Part shown: piece after piece, positions 7,079 through 14,605 of the stretch
Position numbering within the stretch: position 1 is the first letter of the stretch
How the letters are laid out: every line of letters begins with the position of its first letter
Assembly: GCA_903821715.1 (NCBI GenBank)
Contig: CAIJMB010000108.1
Coordinates: 1-15,150, forward strand
Direction: 5' to 3'
DNA length: 15,150 bases
Origin: an uncultured Flavobacteriales bacterium
GTDB taxonomy: Bacteria; Bacteroidota; Bacteroidia; Flavobacteriales; Schleiferiaceae
Translations under genes and position numbers: made by a program
Notes under the pieces: generated by a model
Database searches by the model: none
Told to the model about the DNA's origin: nothing
The model's input: the letters and a program-made list of their open reading frames with translations, nothing else

Positions 7079-9277
7079 TTACAGCTTGCTTACTCGGTAG
7101 GTGGTGGCACCCAAGGCGTGTTCGATTCGCAGCAGGTAGTTGCCCGATGCCAATCCACTCAGGTCAAGCTCATTGCGGCCTTCGTTGTGGCGACCATGCA
7201 GCACGACGCGACCCTGCAGGTCGAGAAGGGTGTATACCGCATCCGAACCCTCGAGTACCAAAATGTTCGCCGTCGGGTTGGGGAATACCATCACGCTTGG
7301 AACTCCGCACACGGGCAATCCCACGGTCGACTGGGGAAGCGCAGTGGTGTCAAGGCTAATGTTGATTCCGACAAAATCGTCGTTGTTGCGCGGCAGCACG
7401 CGGAAGTTGCTGAATCCGTAGAACAGGATGCCTTCGACGGCGTCCATGTTCATCGTGTCGCTCACCACAATGGGGTCCACAAACATCTCACCGTCAATCG
7501 TGTCGTAGCGCAAGTCGGTCACCATCTGCACGTACAGGGAACCGTAGGCCGTGTTGGACTGTCGGCCGGCCATCACTAACGTGCGGTTCCAGTAGCTGGC
7601 GCCCACGTTTTGCGACACGGCAAAGTCTCCGAAGCCCAAGTTCGTGTTCGACACGTACAACTTGGCTTGGTTGGGGTCCTCGAGGCGCACGTAGCAGCCC
7701 TCGTGCTGTTCCCACCCCCAGTTTATCTTGCTCGCGCTGTCGCTCGGGTTCAGTACGGTCGGAACCGGCACCTGGCGGTTGCCGGTGCGAGAAACATTTG
7801 AAACGTTCAAGCGGGTCATGCCGAAGTATTCCTCCACGGTTCCGCTCACTAGCACCTCTTCTTCGCGAAAGAATTGGGTGATGCCTGAACCGGCACACCA
7901 GATTCCGCTCCACGGACCGCCATTGGCGTCCTGAATGTAGAGGTATCCGAGGTCGTAGGGCTTAGTTGACGCAGTCACGATGCCCTTCACGGTCACGTTT
8001 TGGCCCAAGAAGGGCGAATTTCCGTTGCTCGCGAGGCTGTACTGAATGTCGTACACCTTCATTCCACCGGTGCGCACCGTATAGTAGTCAAAGTTGGGCT
8101 GAGCCTGACCCACCGGAGTCGTAGGGTAGTACGAAGCGTTACCGTCGTCATCCTTAGCCTTGAGGTAGTAGCGAACCAGCGTGCCATCGGGCGCGGTCGG
8201 AAGCGAAAATTCGTACTCGTCGGTCGATCCGGCGACCAGTGCCATTGTGGCCTTCGTGAACTGAGTGGGCTGCAGTGTTGCGTTGGTCGTGTAGAAGACG
8301 TGCACGGAATCCACCGTTCCGTCGAAGTCCGTAATGGTGCAAATCAAATCGGGGCTCTGGTTGGGCGTCGGAACCATCGGGTCGCGCTCAAACTGGCTGA
8401 TGTAGGGCGGAGCGTACGCGATTTGGTAGTGCGACGCATCAAACGGATTCAGCTCGTAGCCGCGGGTTCCGCCAGCCGTAAAGCAACCGTTGCCGTCGTG
8501 GCGTACCATTCCTTTGAGGCTGCTGTAAAATGTTCCGGGAACTGGAGGCACGAATGAACCCGTCGTTTGCGGCGAAGCCGGATTCACCGTTTGGTAGCTC
8601 GGGAGCTTTTGCGCCAAAAAGCGATCAGACACGTTGATTTTGTTGCCCGCGGCATCGACCACGTTGAAGCTGATTCGGTTACCGCCAAACAAAATCACCT
8701 CTGTGACTGTGACGTTTTGAAACTGGACAAATGAGTTTTCCCACTGTTCGCCTGTGGTCGGAATGTTCACTCGTTGCGCATCGTTGAGTGCACCCACCGC
8801 AATGGTTGCAGGGGTCGGAACCGGGCGGGTGCCCAAGATCGTCATCGAGCTGGCGCTCGTCGCTTCGAGTTGGGTTCCGTTGTTGTAGGTGCTCACCTTA
8901 CCTACAAACTCAATGAGGTCACCCGCCACGAGGTACTCGACGTTCGGAAGCGTCACCAACTGGTTTTGAGCGTTCGTGTAGACGCCCATGACTTCCATTC
9001 CGCGAAACGCACCGGCGGCGCCCTGCGCCGCGGTGTCCACGATGAAAAAGAAGGGACGGTGTCCGCCCTGAACCGAACCCGATGGAACTTCAGAAAGGTT
9101 ACCTGGCGTTACGACGATGCCGACCGTTCGAACGATCTGGCCCTCAAAGCCCGATGAGTCGTTGCATGCCGCGAGCTGCGACGGCGAAACGTACTGCAGC
9201 GTCGTGATAGGGTAGTAGGTCTGGGCCGCGGCCGAAAATCCGAGGGCCAGGGCGATCAAGCGTAGAACGTGCTTCAT
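7079..9277 (-). CDS. Secreted tandem OB-fold protein with T9SS sorting domain
   Basis: 732 aa, signal peptide 1-19 (ending FSAAAQ). Two similar modules are visible. The first (about 22-225) opens YPITTLQYVSPSQL, then GQIVRTVGIVVTP, FFFIVD and AGDLIEFVGKVSTYNNGTQL. The second (about 408-635) has YDIQYSLAS, GQNVTVKGIVTA, GYLYIQDANGGPWSGIW and VLVSGTVEEYFGMTRL, and closes with VEGILFYGFSNFRVLPR. This pattern is that of YhcR-like OB-folds found in extracellular nucleases such as ExeM. Between them (about 288-395) is an Ig-like domain (ITDFDGTVDSVHVFY, GTLVRYYLKAKDDDGNASYYP) of the sort often paired with lamin-tail domains. Residues about 660-732 are a classic type A T9SS sorting domain (VFPNPTANILVLEG, LLDLQGRVV, LASGNYLLRI). 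No nuclease residues are seen. Nucleic-acid or ligand binding at the surface is inferred. Confidence 0.85.
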   Translation of the reverse strand: MKHVLRLIALALGFSAAAQTYYPITTLQYVSPSQLAACNDSSGFEGQIVRTVGIVVTPGNLSEVPSGSVQGGHRPFFFIVDTAAQGAAGAFRGMEVMGVYTNAQNQLVTLPNVEYLVAGDLIEFVGKVSTYNNGTQLEATSASSMTILGTRPVPTPATIAVGALNDAQRVNIPTTGEQWENSFVQFQNVTVTEVILFGGNRISFNVVDAAGNKINVSDRFLAQKLPSYQTVNPASPQTTGSFVPPVPGTFYSSLKGMVRHDGNGCFTAGGTRGYELNPFDASHYQIAYAPPYISQFERDPMVPTPNQSPDLICTITDFDGTVDSVHVFYTTNATLQPTQFTKATMALVAGSTDEYEFSLPTAPDGTLVRYYLKAKDDDGNASYYPTTPVGQAQPNFDYYTVRTGGMKVYDIQYSLASNGNSPFLGQNVTVKGIVTASTKPYDLGYLYIQDANGGPWSGIWCAGSGITQFFREEEVLVSGTVEEYFGMTRLNVSNVSRTGNRQVPVPTVLNPSDSASKINWGWEQHEGCYVRLEDPNQAKLYVSNTNLGFGDFAVSQNVGASYWNRTLVMAGRQSNTAYGSLYVQMVTDLRYDTIDGEMFVDPIVVSDTMNMDAVEGILFYGFSNFRVLPRNNDDFVGINISLDTTALPQSTVGLPVCGVPSVMVFPNPTANILVLEGSDAVYTLLDLQGRVVLHGRHNEGRNELDLSGLASGNYLLRIEHALGATTYRVSKL

Positions 9278-9279
9278 GG

Positions 9280-11403
9280 TTATTTGATCAAGGTAAAGTG
9301 TCCGGAAAAAGTTTCACCGGAGTCAAGGTTAAGAACAGTATATCGGTACAGCCCGTGGGCCACAATTTGGCGGTCCTTTGACAAAATGTCCCAGGCGTAT
9401 TCTCCGCCCGGCAGCAGAACGGTCTGCTCATTGGGGTCGGCAAAGGTGCGGAACCAGCGCTGGCTCATTTGATCAGCCCCACCCGCGTCGTGCTGCAGCA
9501 CGTCGAGCAAGTCCCCGGCGGGTGAGTGCACTCGAATTTCGGCCCGCGCCGGCAAGTTGGCAAACATCAAGCGGCGGCTTTCGTCCTGAAAACTGCTGGT
9601 GCCTTCCCATGCCGCACCGGCGTAGTAGGGATTGGGGTAGACGTAGGGCGGATTATTGGCCATGCTCGCCTGGGCCGGCGTGCCAGGGAAGGCGCGCACG
9701 CTGCTTTGGTTGAAGCTGGATTCCAGTGATTCAAGCTGGGTCGCGGGATCTCCTTGGTCAAAGGCGGTCACGGCCAGGGCACGCTGCCAACCGTTCGGGA
9801 GGTTTTCGAGGCGCAAACCGTAGCGGTATGTCAAGGTATCACCTTGGAATTGAACGGGTTCTGTGAGGCGAATTGCGTCGAGACCCGTCTCAAAAAAGAC
9901 TCCGTCTCCGGATTGGTCCCATTCTCCGTAAAGCCTGTAGTCCTCTGCGTTGCGCTGGGCATCATCGACGTCAAAGCCCAGTTGACTCATGTAGACGCGG
10001 TATCCTGCAAAATCTTCGCGCTGGCTGATGGGGTCGATGCTGCGCTCGCTGCGGTCGGTCCAAAAGAGATCGACATGGCCGTCCCCTGGGATGGCGCGAA
10101 CTTGAGGAGCGTCGGGCGGGCTGGGAAGGATGTATCGAGTGAGCGTGCCGTTGCCGTCGCGGTCTTCACCGGCGTCAAGCGTGCCATTGAAATTTTGGTC
10201 TTCTCCGTTGTAGCAAGTCTGGGCCCACTGAGCGTTGGCGAGCAATCTACTCCGCTGTTCGGGGCTGTTCACGGCGTTGGCCTGGCTATCATCGACCTTT
10301 TTGGCAAACACATAGGCAAAGGCCACTTTGAGTTCGTCGCCCGGAGCAAAGTTTTGAAAGGGCCCTACGCTCACGAGGTCTGAGCGGTTACCTGAGGCAT
10401 TCAACTGTGCCTGAATGTTGGCACCGGTTCCTGCCGCGCAGGCGGCTCCGCTCGGATTTGACCAGCAGGGGTCCTGATTCAGGCCTTGCGACATTTTGAT
10501 GTAGCGCTGGTCGTCCGTGGTTGGGAAAAAGTAAAGCGACTGTCCGGAATTGTTAAACACCCACGCGTTGAAGTGGTCGTTGAGACCGTCGACCAAGGGG
10601 TGGTGAAAGCCAAATTTGTCTTCTGCGCCCAAGAATTTTTGACCGATGTAGGAATCAGTCCACCCCGGATCGCCAGTGGCATCAAAGGTGTAGGCCATTT
10701 GAAGGCTGTCGACGTATCCCTTGCCAGCTTGTTGGTAAAAAACGGAGCCACCAGCACCAGCTGGGGTCCGGTTAATGTTGCGCACTACCGGGTTTGCCCA
10801 GAGAGCAGCGTAGACGTCGTCATAGGTTTCGATTCCGACATTTTTAAGTGTCACATCCACTACCACAAAGAAGTCACTAAACCGGTAGTTCCAGTTGTAG
10901 GAGTTAATGGTCATCGCAATGCCCATGGGGATCAGGTGGTTGCTGATCGGAATCGTGGTTCCTGGAATTAAAATATTGGTGTCCACACAGGTCGCACTGA
11001 AGTCTTGGTGCGAAACCGCATTCACGCGGTAGTTCGGATGGTCTTTGAGCGAAGAGGTTTCACTTAATCCACTCGCGGGGGTGAATTCAAAACCACCGCG
11101 GCCAGGGGCGTAGCCTTGGGGCGCGTCGTAGGCCGATGTGCTCACGCGAATTCCGCCACCTTGATCGATTCCACCAATCCAAATTCCGGATTCAAAAAGG
11201 TGTTCGGTGCCTGAACCCGCGGGGAACTCACAAGAGGGAATACCCGTTCCGTCGCGGTAGCCGCGAAAGGCATTGCCAAAGGTTCCGACGTTCGTCACCG
11301 TGAGTCGCGCCTGCCCTGCGGTGGTACTTTTCTCCTGAAACGACTGCGCCCAACTTACCCCAAAGGGTACAGCAAATGCAAGGACAACGAGAATGCGCTT
11401 CAT
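9280..11403 (-). CDS. Large secreted protein with EF-hand-like loop, FN3-like domain and FlgD/T9SS-like C-terminus
   Basis: 707 aa, signal peptide 1-20 (ending GVSWAQ). Residues about 30-395 are a beta-rich region that I cannot assign to a named family (LTVTNVGTFGNAF at 34-46, HLFESGIWIGGID at 68-80). Residues 402-413 fit a 12-residue EF-hand loop (D402, N404, N406, T408, D410, E413) and are followed by DRDGNG, like a dockerin or thrombospondin-3 calcium site. About 428-550 is fibronectin-III-like (HVDLFWTDRSERS, FAGYRVYMS). The C-terminus (about 585-707) starts VYPNPY and continues with MFANLPARAEIRVHSPAGD and LPGGEYAWDILSKDRQIVAHGLYRYTV, matching the FlgD-like fold shared by many T9SS C-terminal domains. 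It starts at an ATGA overlap with the EEP gene, and its stop lies 2 nt before the OB-fold gene. It is probably a structural or adhesive surface protein. Confidence 0.75.
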   Translation of the reverse strand: MKRILVVLAFAVPFGVSWAQSFQEKSTTAGQARLTVTNVGTFGNAFRGYRDGTGIPSCEFPAGSGTEHLFESGIWIGGIDQGGGIRVSTSAYDAPQGYAPGRGGFEFTPASGLSETSSLKDHPNYRVNAVSHQDFSATCVDTNILIPGTTIPISNHLIPMGIAMTINSYNWNYRFSDFFVVVDVTLKNVGIETYDDVYAALWANPVVRNINRTPAGAGGSVFYQQAGKGYVDSLQMAYTFDATGDPGWTDSYIGQKFLGAEDKFGFHHPLVDGLNDHFNAWVFNNSGQSLYFFPTTDDQRYIKMSQGLNQDPCWSNPSGAACAAGTGANIQAQLNASGNRSDLVSVGPFQNFAPGDELKVAFAYVFAKKVDDSQANAVNSPEQRSRLLANAQWAQTCYNGEDQNFNGTLDAGEDRDGNGTLTRYILPSPPDAPQVRAIPGDGHVDLFWTDRSERSIDPISQREDFAGYRVYMSQLGFDVDDAQRNAEDYRLYGEWDQSGDGVFFETGLDAIRLTEPVQFQGDTLTYRYGLRLENLPNGWQRALAVTAFDQGDPATQLESLESSFNQSSVRAFPGTPAQASMANNPPYVYPNPYYAGAAWEGTSSFQDESRRLMFANLPARAEIRVHSPAGDLLDVLQHDAGGADQMSQRWFRTFADPNEQTVLLPGGEYAWDILSKDRQIVAHGLYRYTVLNLDSGETFSGHFTLIK

Positions 11404-12683
11404 TGAGGGGCGGCAAATTTAGTCCTTCCGGACGCGTCGGTAATGCGCAGTGTGACCCAACCTCGGAATAATGCGTCTGAACGCCAGCGAAGCTCGCCCG
11501 CAGGCCAGCTGCTTCGAACGATAATCCGCCCTGCAGGATCGAACACTTCGACGGTCCAATCTTCGTTGGATTCGATTCGTTGAAGAACTGTGTGCCCATC
11601 AAGGTCAGTGGATCGCTGGATATGGTCACGGAATTCGGGAAGCCCAATACCCAGTCGGTCAAGTTCAAAGTCGGCAACCACGGGGAGGTGGTCTGAAAGC
11701 TCGTAAAGCGCAGTGAGCACCGTGGCGGGCACGGAATTATTGGTTCCGCTCGTGATCGAGGAATTGAAGTGCAGCCCATCGTTACCTATGGGGCGCAGGC
11801 TGCCAGACAGGTAGCGCATGCGGGATGCCGAGGTCAACGGGGTGCTGTTGACCAAGATGTGGTCGTATCGGTCGTCGAGACCACCACCTGAAAAGCATCC
11901 GTCGTTGGTCAAGCCGTCCCGAGTGGATTGGGTATGCCAGGCGGCAAAAGTCCCATTGTTATTCCAGTTGCCCAAAACGTTTTCAGGGTCGTTAAATCGG
12001 ATCCCTGCGTTGCTGTAGTTCAAAAGTTGCTGAAATCCAGCTTCTTGGCTTTTGGTCATGTTGAGGTCTCCCGCCAAGAGGTAGACGTCGTCGCGAGGGT
12101 TGGACGCGAGGTAGTTCATAAGGGCCTCGCACGCCTTTTGGCGCTCGGTCAGGTCGCTCGCAGTGTTACCTGCTTTGAGGTGGGCTGCAAAAACGGTAAA
12201 AAACAGGGTGTCGGGGTTCCACGCGAGGAGGGAATCCTTGTAGTAGAACCGAATGACGTCGATTCCGCGTACCAACGTGTTGTTTTGTAGGTCGTTGCTG
12301 ATTATGGACTGCGACTTTAGACCGAGTTTATTCTGGTCGTAGTAGACGGCGTTGATCAGCGAGCTGCCGTTAGTGTAAAGGTCTGTTGCGGCCCAGCGTG
12401 AGGCTCCGTTGGTATTCAGGCTAAAGTTGAGAATGCGCCCGTGGGCAGTGGCGTTGCTGCCGTCGACTTCGTTGCACACAAGAATGTCGGGTTGGGTGTG
12501 TGCGACCACGGTGCTCAACCAACCTTCTTTTGCCCCCGGAGGGTTGTTGGATGACGTGCAAAAAGAGGTAAATGCCCTAAAGTAGGTGAGGTTGTAGGTC
12601 ATTACCCGTAAGTTCACGGGGTTTTGCCCAGCTAATCCACTGGAAATCAATAACAAAAATAAAGCTGACCAAAACCTTTGCAC
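11400..12683 (-). CDS. Secreted endonuclease/exonuclease/phosphatase (EEP) family enzyme
   Basis: 427 aa from a GTG start at 12681-12683. No in-frame ATG precedes the catalytic domain. The GTG directly begins a compact signal peptide (MQRFWSALFLLLISSGLAG) and lies 5 nt after a -7 box; a TTG at 12702-12704 would add 7 residues. All core EEP motifs are present: MTYNL (N31), CNEVDG (E72), HLKAG (H168), GDLNM (D206, N208), RYDHI (D274) and SDHLPV (D331, H332). The family is Mg-dependent and hydrolyses phosphodiesters (DNase I-like) or phosphomonoesters of lipids and sugars; which applies here is not shown. Residues about 345-427 (WTVEVFDPAGRIIV, FRGWVTLRITDASGR) resemble a T9SS sorting domain without the usual PNP motif. 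It is the first gene of the minus-strand operon and overlaps the next by ATGA. Confidence 0.88.
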   Translation of the reverse strand: MQRFWSALFLLLISSGLAGQNPVNLRVMTYNLTYFRAFTSFCTSSNNPPGAKEGWLSTVVAHTQPDILVCNEVDGSNATAHGRILNFSLNTNGASRWAATDLYTNGSSLINAVYYDQNKLGLKSQSIISNDLQNNTLVRGIDVIRFYYKDSLLAWNPDTLFFTVFAAHLKAGNTASDLTERQKACEALMNYLASNPRDDVYLLAGDLNMTKSQEAGFQQLLNYSNAGIRFNDPENVLGNWNNNGTFAAWHTQSTRDGLTNDGCFSGGGLDDRYDHILVNSTPLTSASRMRYLSGSLRPIGNDGLHFNSSITSGTNNSVPATVLTALYELSDHLPVVADFELDRLGIGLPEFRDHIQRSTDLDGHTVLQRIESNEDWTVEVFDPAGRIIVRSSWPAGELRWRSDALFRGWVTLRITDASGRTKFAAPQ

Positions 12684-12688
12684 AGCTC

Positions 12689-12696
12689 CAAAGTTA
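12689..12696 (-). promoter_or_regulatory. Candidate -7 box for the EEP-led operon
   Basis: The minus strand reads TAACTTTG, a full TAnnTTTG match, ending 5 nt before the GTG at 12683. Transcription would start at or next to that GTG, giving a leaderless or near-leaderless mRNA, and would exclude the TTG at 12704 as start. No TTTG -33 element is seen at normal spacing; the inverted repeat lies just upstream instead. Confidence 0.45.
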
Positions 12697-12697
12697 G

Positions 12698-12712
12698 GCC
12701 CCAATAAGGGGC
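12698..12712. repeat. GC-rich inverted repeat in the divergent promoter region
   Basis: GCCCC-AATAA-GGGGC, a perfect 5-bp stem with a 5-nt centre, extendable by one G-T pair. It sits immediately upstream of the minus-strand -7 box and covers the TTG alternative start. It has no T-tract on either side, so a terminator is unlikely. An operator or activator site is possible. Confidence 0.5.
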
Positions 12713-12721
12713 TGTGGCATG

Positions 12722-12758
12722 TTGTTAAATAGTTAATTTGGTGGTAAATGTTTGTTAA
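12722..12758 (+). repeat. Direct repeats TTGTTAA in the divergent control region
   Basis: TTGTTAA occurs at 12722-12728 and 12752-12758, 30 bp apart (about three helical turns), with a further GTTAA at 12732-12736 between them. The stretch is clearly AT-rich compared with the surrounding genes. It could bind the adjacent OmpR-type regulator, which usually recognises direct repeats, but the spacing is not the usual 10-11 bp and chance is possible. Confidence 0.3.
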
Positions 12759-12785
12759 GCGGGTAAAGCGCTTTGCCGCTTCACG

Positions 12786-12793
12786 TACTTTTG
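12786..12793 (+). promoter_or_regulatory. Candidate -7 box for the two-component genes
   Basis: TACTTTTG matches TAnnTTTG and ends 18 nt before the ATG at 12812, so the mRNA leader would be about 11-13 nt. No TTTG at -33 spacing is present; TTTG occurs at 12751-12754 (too far) and 12772-12775 (too near). The position within the divergent gap favours a real promoter. Confidence 0.45.
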
Positions 12794-12811
12794 ACGCAAT
12801 TCAACACGGGT

Positions 12812-13492
12812 ATGGCCAAGAAACCGACTATTCTTCTCGTCGACGACGACCCGGACATTCGGGAATTCGTGACATTTAACCTCGCTAAAGAGGGCTACAA
12901 TGTGGTGACGGCCAAGGACGGCGCCGAAGGGGTTGATGCTGTAAAAAAGCATCGTCCCGACCTCGTCTTGCTGGATGTAATGATGCCTGGCATGGACGGA
13001 ATCGAGGCCTGCGAGGCCATTCGTAGCAATCCCGAAATCGCGTCGACATTGATTGCATTCTTGAGTGCGCGCGGCGAGGACTACAGCCAAGTTGCTGGTT
13101 TTGATGCCGGAGCCGACGACTACATTACCAAACCTATCCGTCCGAAAGTGCTGGTGAGCCGAGTCAAAGCACTACTTCGCCGCAACGTCAAAGAGTCTGA
13201 GCCCGTAGGCAACATTGAGCGCGGCGATCTACTGATCAACCTGGAGAAGTACCAAGTATTCCGCGATGGGTCAGTGGTCGACATGCCGCGTAAAGAGTTT
13301 GAATTGCTTCACCTACTTGCAAGCAAGCCGGGTAAAGTATTCTCACGTGATTCAATTATGGACCGTGTATGGGGTTCTGAAGTCGTAGTCGGCGGACGCA
13401 CCATCGACGTGCACATCCGTAAAATCCGCGAAAAAATCGGGGACGATCGAATTAAGACGATCAAAGGCGTCGGCTACAAATTCGAGGAGTAA
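12812..13492 (+). CDS. OmpR/PhoB-family response regulator
   Basis: 226 aa, a usual length for the family. The ATG at 12812 gives MAKKPTILLVDDDPDI; the frame extends back to a TTG at 12773, but that would place 13 extra residues before the receiver and run across the -7 box. The receiver domain (about 5-120) has the acidic pair D11/D12, phospho-acceptor D55 (LVLLDVMMPGMDG), S85 and K107 (YITKP), all at PhoB-like spacing. The C-terminal winged helix (about 130-225) shows RKEFELLHLLASKPGKVFSR, GRTIDVHIRKIREKIGDDRI and IKGVGYKF, the signature of OmpR/PhoB DNA-binding domains. The kinase gene follows after 9 nt. Target genes are unknown; the divergent surface operon is an obvious candidate by position. 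Confidence 0.95.
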   Translation: MAKKPTILLVDDDPDIREFVTFNLAKEGYNVVTAKDGAEGVDAVKKHRPDLVLLDVMMPGMDGIEACEAIRSNPEIASTLIAFLSARGEDYSQVAGFDAGADDYITKPIRPKVLVSRVKALLRRNVKESEPVGNIERGDLLINLEKYQVFRDGSVVDMPRKEFELLHLLASKPGKVFSRDSIMDRVWGSEVVVGGRTIDVHIRKIREKIGDDRIKTIKGVGYKFEE

Positions 13493-13501
13493 CTTCGGGG
13501 C

Positions 13502-14593
13502 GTGCTCGACCGTCCAGAACGCATCGCTTTTTTTATTGCGGTCCTCTTAGGGCCCGTAGTTTGGTTTGTCATGTTCGCTATGTTCGAACTGGTTACAACG
13601 AACAATGGGGCCCTTCCGTTACCGCTCCATGAGATTCCGTACCTCGAAATCACCTTGCTCAGCATGTTCGTGGCGAGTTCGACGGCATTTCTTACCGAAT
13701 ACTTGATCCGGCGCTTTCTTTATTCGCGATTGTTGAAAATTTACAAGGTTATTTCGAACCCGGACCGCTACCAGACCTCACTCATGGCCGACGCCGAAGA
13801 GGTCGGCAAAGTCGAGATGGAGGTGGCGTCTTGGGCACAAAAAAAATCAAGTGAACTCAATAGCCTTCAACTTCGCGATGACGTGCGCCGTGAGTTCATT
13901 GCCAACCTCTCGCACGAACTTCGCACGCCCATTTTCAACATTCAAGGTTATGTCCTCACATTGTTAGATGGCGTCAAGGACCAAAAAGTCCGCAAGGACT
14001 ACCTTAAAAAAGCTTCGCGGAACGTGGAGCGCATGATTCGCCTCGTTCAAGACATGGATGTCCTCGCGCGGTTGGAGTCCAATCAGCTCGTGCTTCAGAA
14101 AGAAGCCTACAGCCTCACCGAGCAGATTGAGGATGCGCTGGAACAGATGTCAGACCGCATCGCCCAGCAGGAACTGACGGTTGTGCGCGACTTTGATCCG
14201 GAATCGGATTGCGCCGTGTATGCTGATCCCGAGCGAATGGACCAGGTGGTACTCAATCTGATTTCGAATGCGATCAAGTACTCACGCGACGAGTCGGGCG
14301 GATTTGTGCGGGTTGCGATCGAAGATTCCGGCGACAAGACCTACAACGTCATCATTGAAGACAATGGCCTCGGAATCTCTAAAGAAGATCTCGGCCGGGT
14401 ATTCGAACGCTTTTACCGCGGGGACCGCAGCCGAACGCGCACCAAAAAAATTGGCGGAACCGGCCTTGGACTCGCCATCGTAAAGCACATTGTCGAGGCC
14501 CACGGGCACGCCATCAAAGTCACATCAACACAAGGGGTAGGGACTGCGTTTTCGTTTACGATTTCAAAGGCCCAGCCATTGGCCGTTAGCTAA
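13502..14593 (+). CDS. Two-component sensor histidine kinase (PhoR-like)
   Basis: 363 aa from a GTG at 13502; the next in-frame ATG lies inside the first membrane helix, so GTG is preferred. Two hydrophobic helices (about 8-30 and 48-69) are separated by only about 17 residues, so there is almost no periplasmic sensor. A charged linker (about 70-125) leads to the H box FIANLSHELRTPI with phospho-acceptor H137. The ATPase domain has the N box (N255, NLISNAIKYS), G1 (DNGLGI at 286-291), the F box (VFERFYRGD) and G2 (GGTGLGLAI). All catalytic motifs are intact. It surely pairs with the regulator 9 nt upstream, which it phosphorylates. The signal is unknown and may be sensed in the membrane or through a partner protein. 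Confidence 0.95.
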   Translation: MLDRPERIAFFIAVLLGPVVWFVMFAMFELVTTNNGALPLPLHEIPYLEITLLSMFVASSTAFLTEYLIRRFLYSRLLKIYKVISNPDRYQTSLMADAEEVGKVEMEVASWAQKKSSELNSLQLRDDVRREFIANLSHELRTPIFNIQGYVLTLLDGVKDQKVRKDYLKKASRNVERMIRLVQDMDVLARLESNQLVLQKEAYSLTEQIEDALEQMSDRIAQQELTVVRDFDPESDCAVYADPERMDQVVLNLISNAIKYSRDESGGFVRVAIEDSGDKTYNVIIEDNGLGISKEDLGRVFERFYRGDRSRTRTKKIGGTGLGLAIVKHIVEAHGHAIKVTSTQGVGTAFSFTISKAQPLAVS

Positions 14594-14601
14594 TAGCTTT
14601 G
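14594..14601 (+). promoter_or_regulatory. Candidate -7 box just before the tryptophan dioxygenase gene
   Basis: TAGCTTTG matches TAnnTTTG, begins right after the kinase stop codon and ends 4 nt before the ATG at 14606. A transcript from it would be leaderless or nearly so. No -33 TTTG is visible upstream inside the kinase gene. Read-through from the two-component genes across the 12-nt gap is equally possible. Confidence 0.35.
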
Positions 14602-14605
14602 CGGC

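Noticed and set aside
12698..12712. Inverted repeat as an intrinsic terminator
   Set aside because: It sits between divergent starts where no transcript ends, and it has no T-run on either strand.
12773..12811. TTG-initiated extension of the response regulator (13 residues)
   Set aside because: The extra residues precede the normal receiver start, and the TTG lies upstream of the candidate -7 box.
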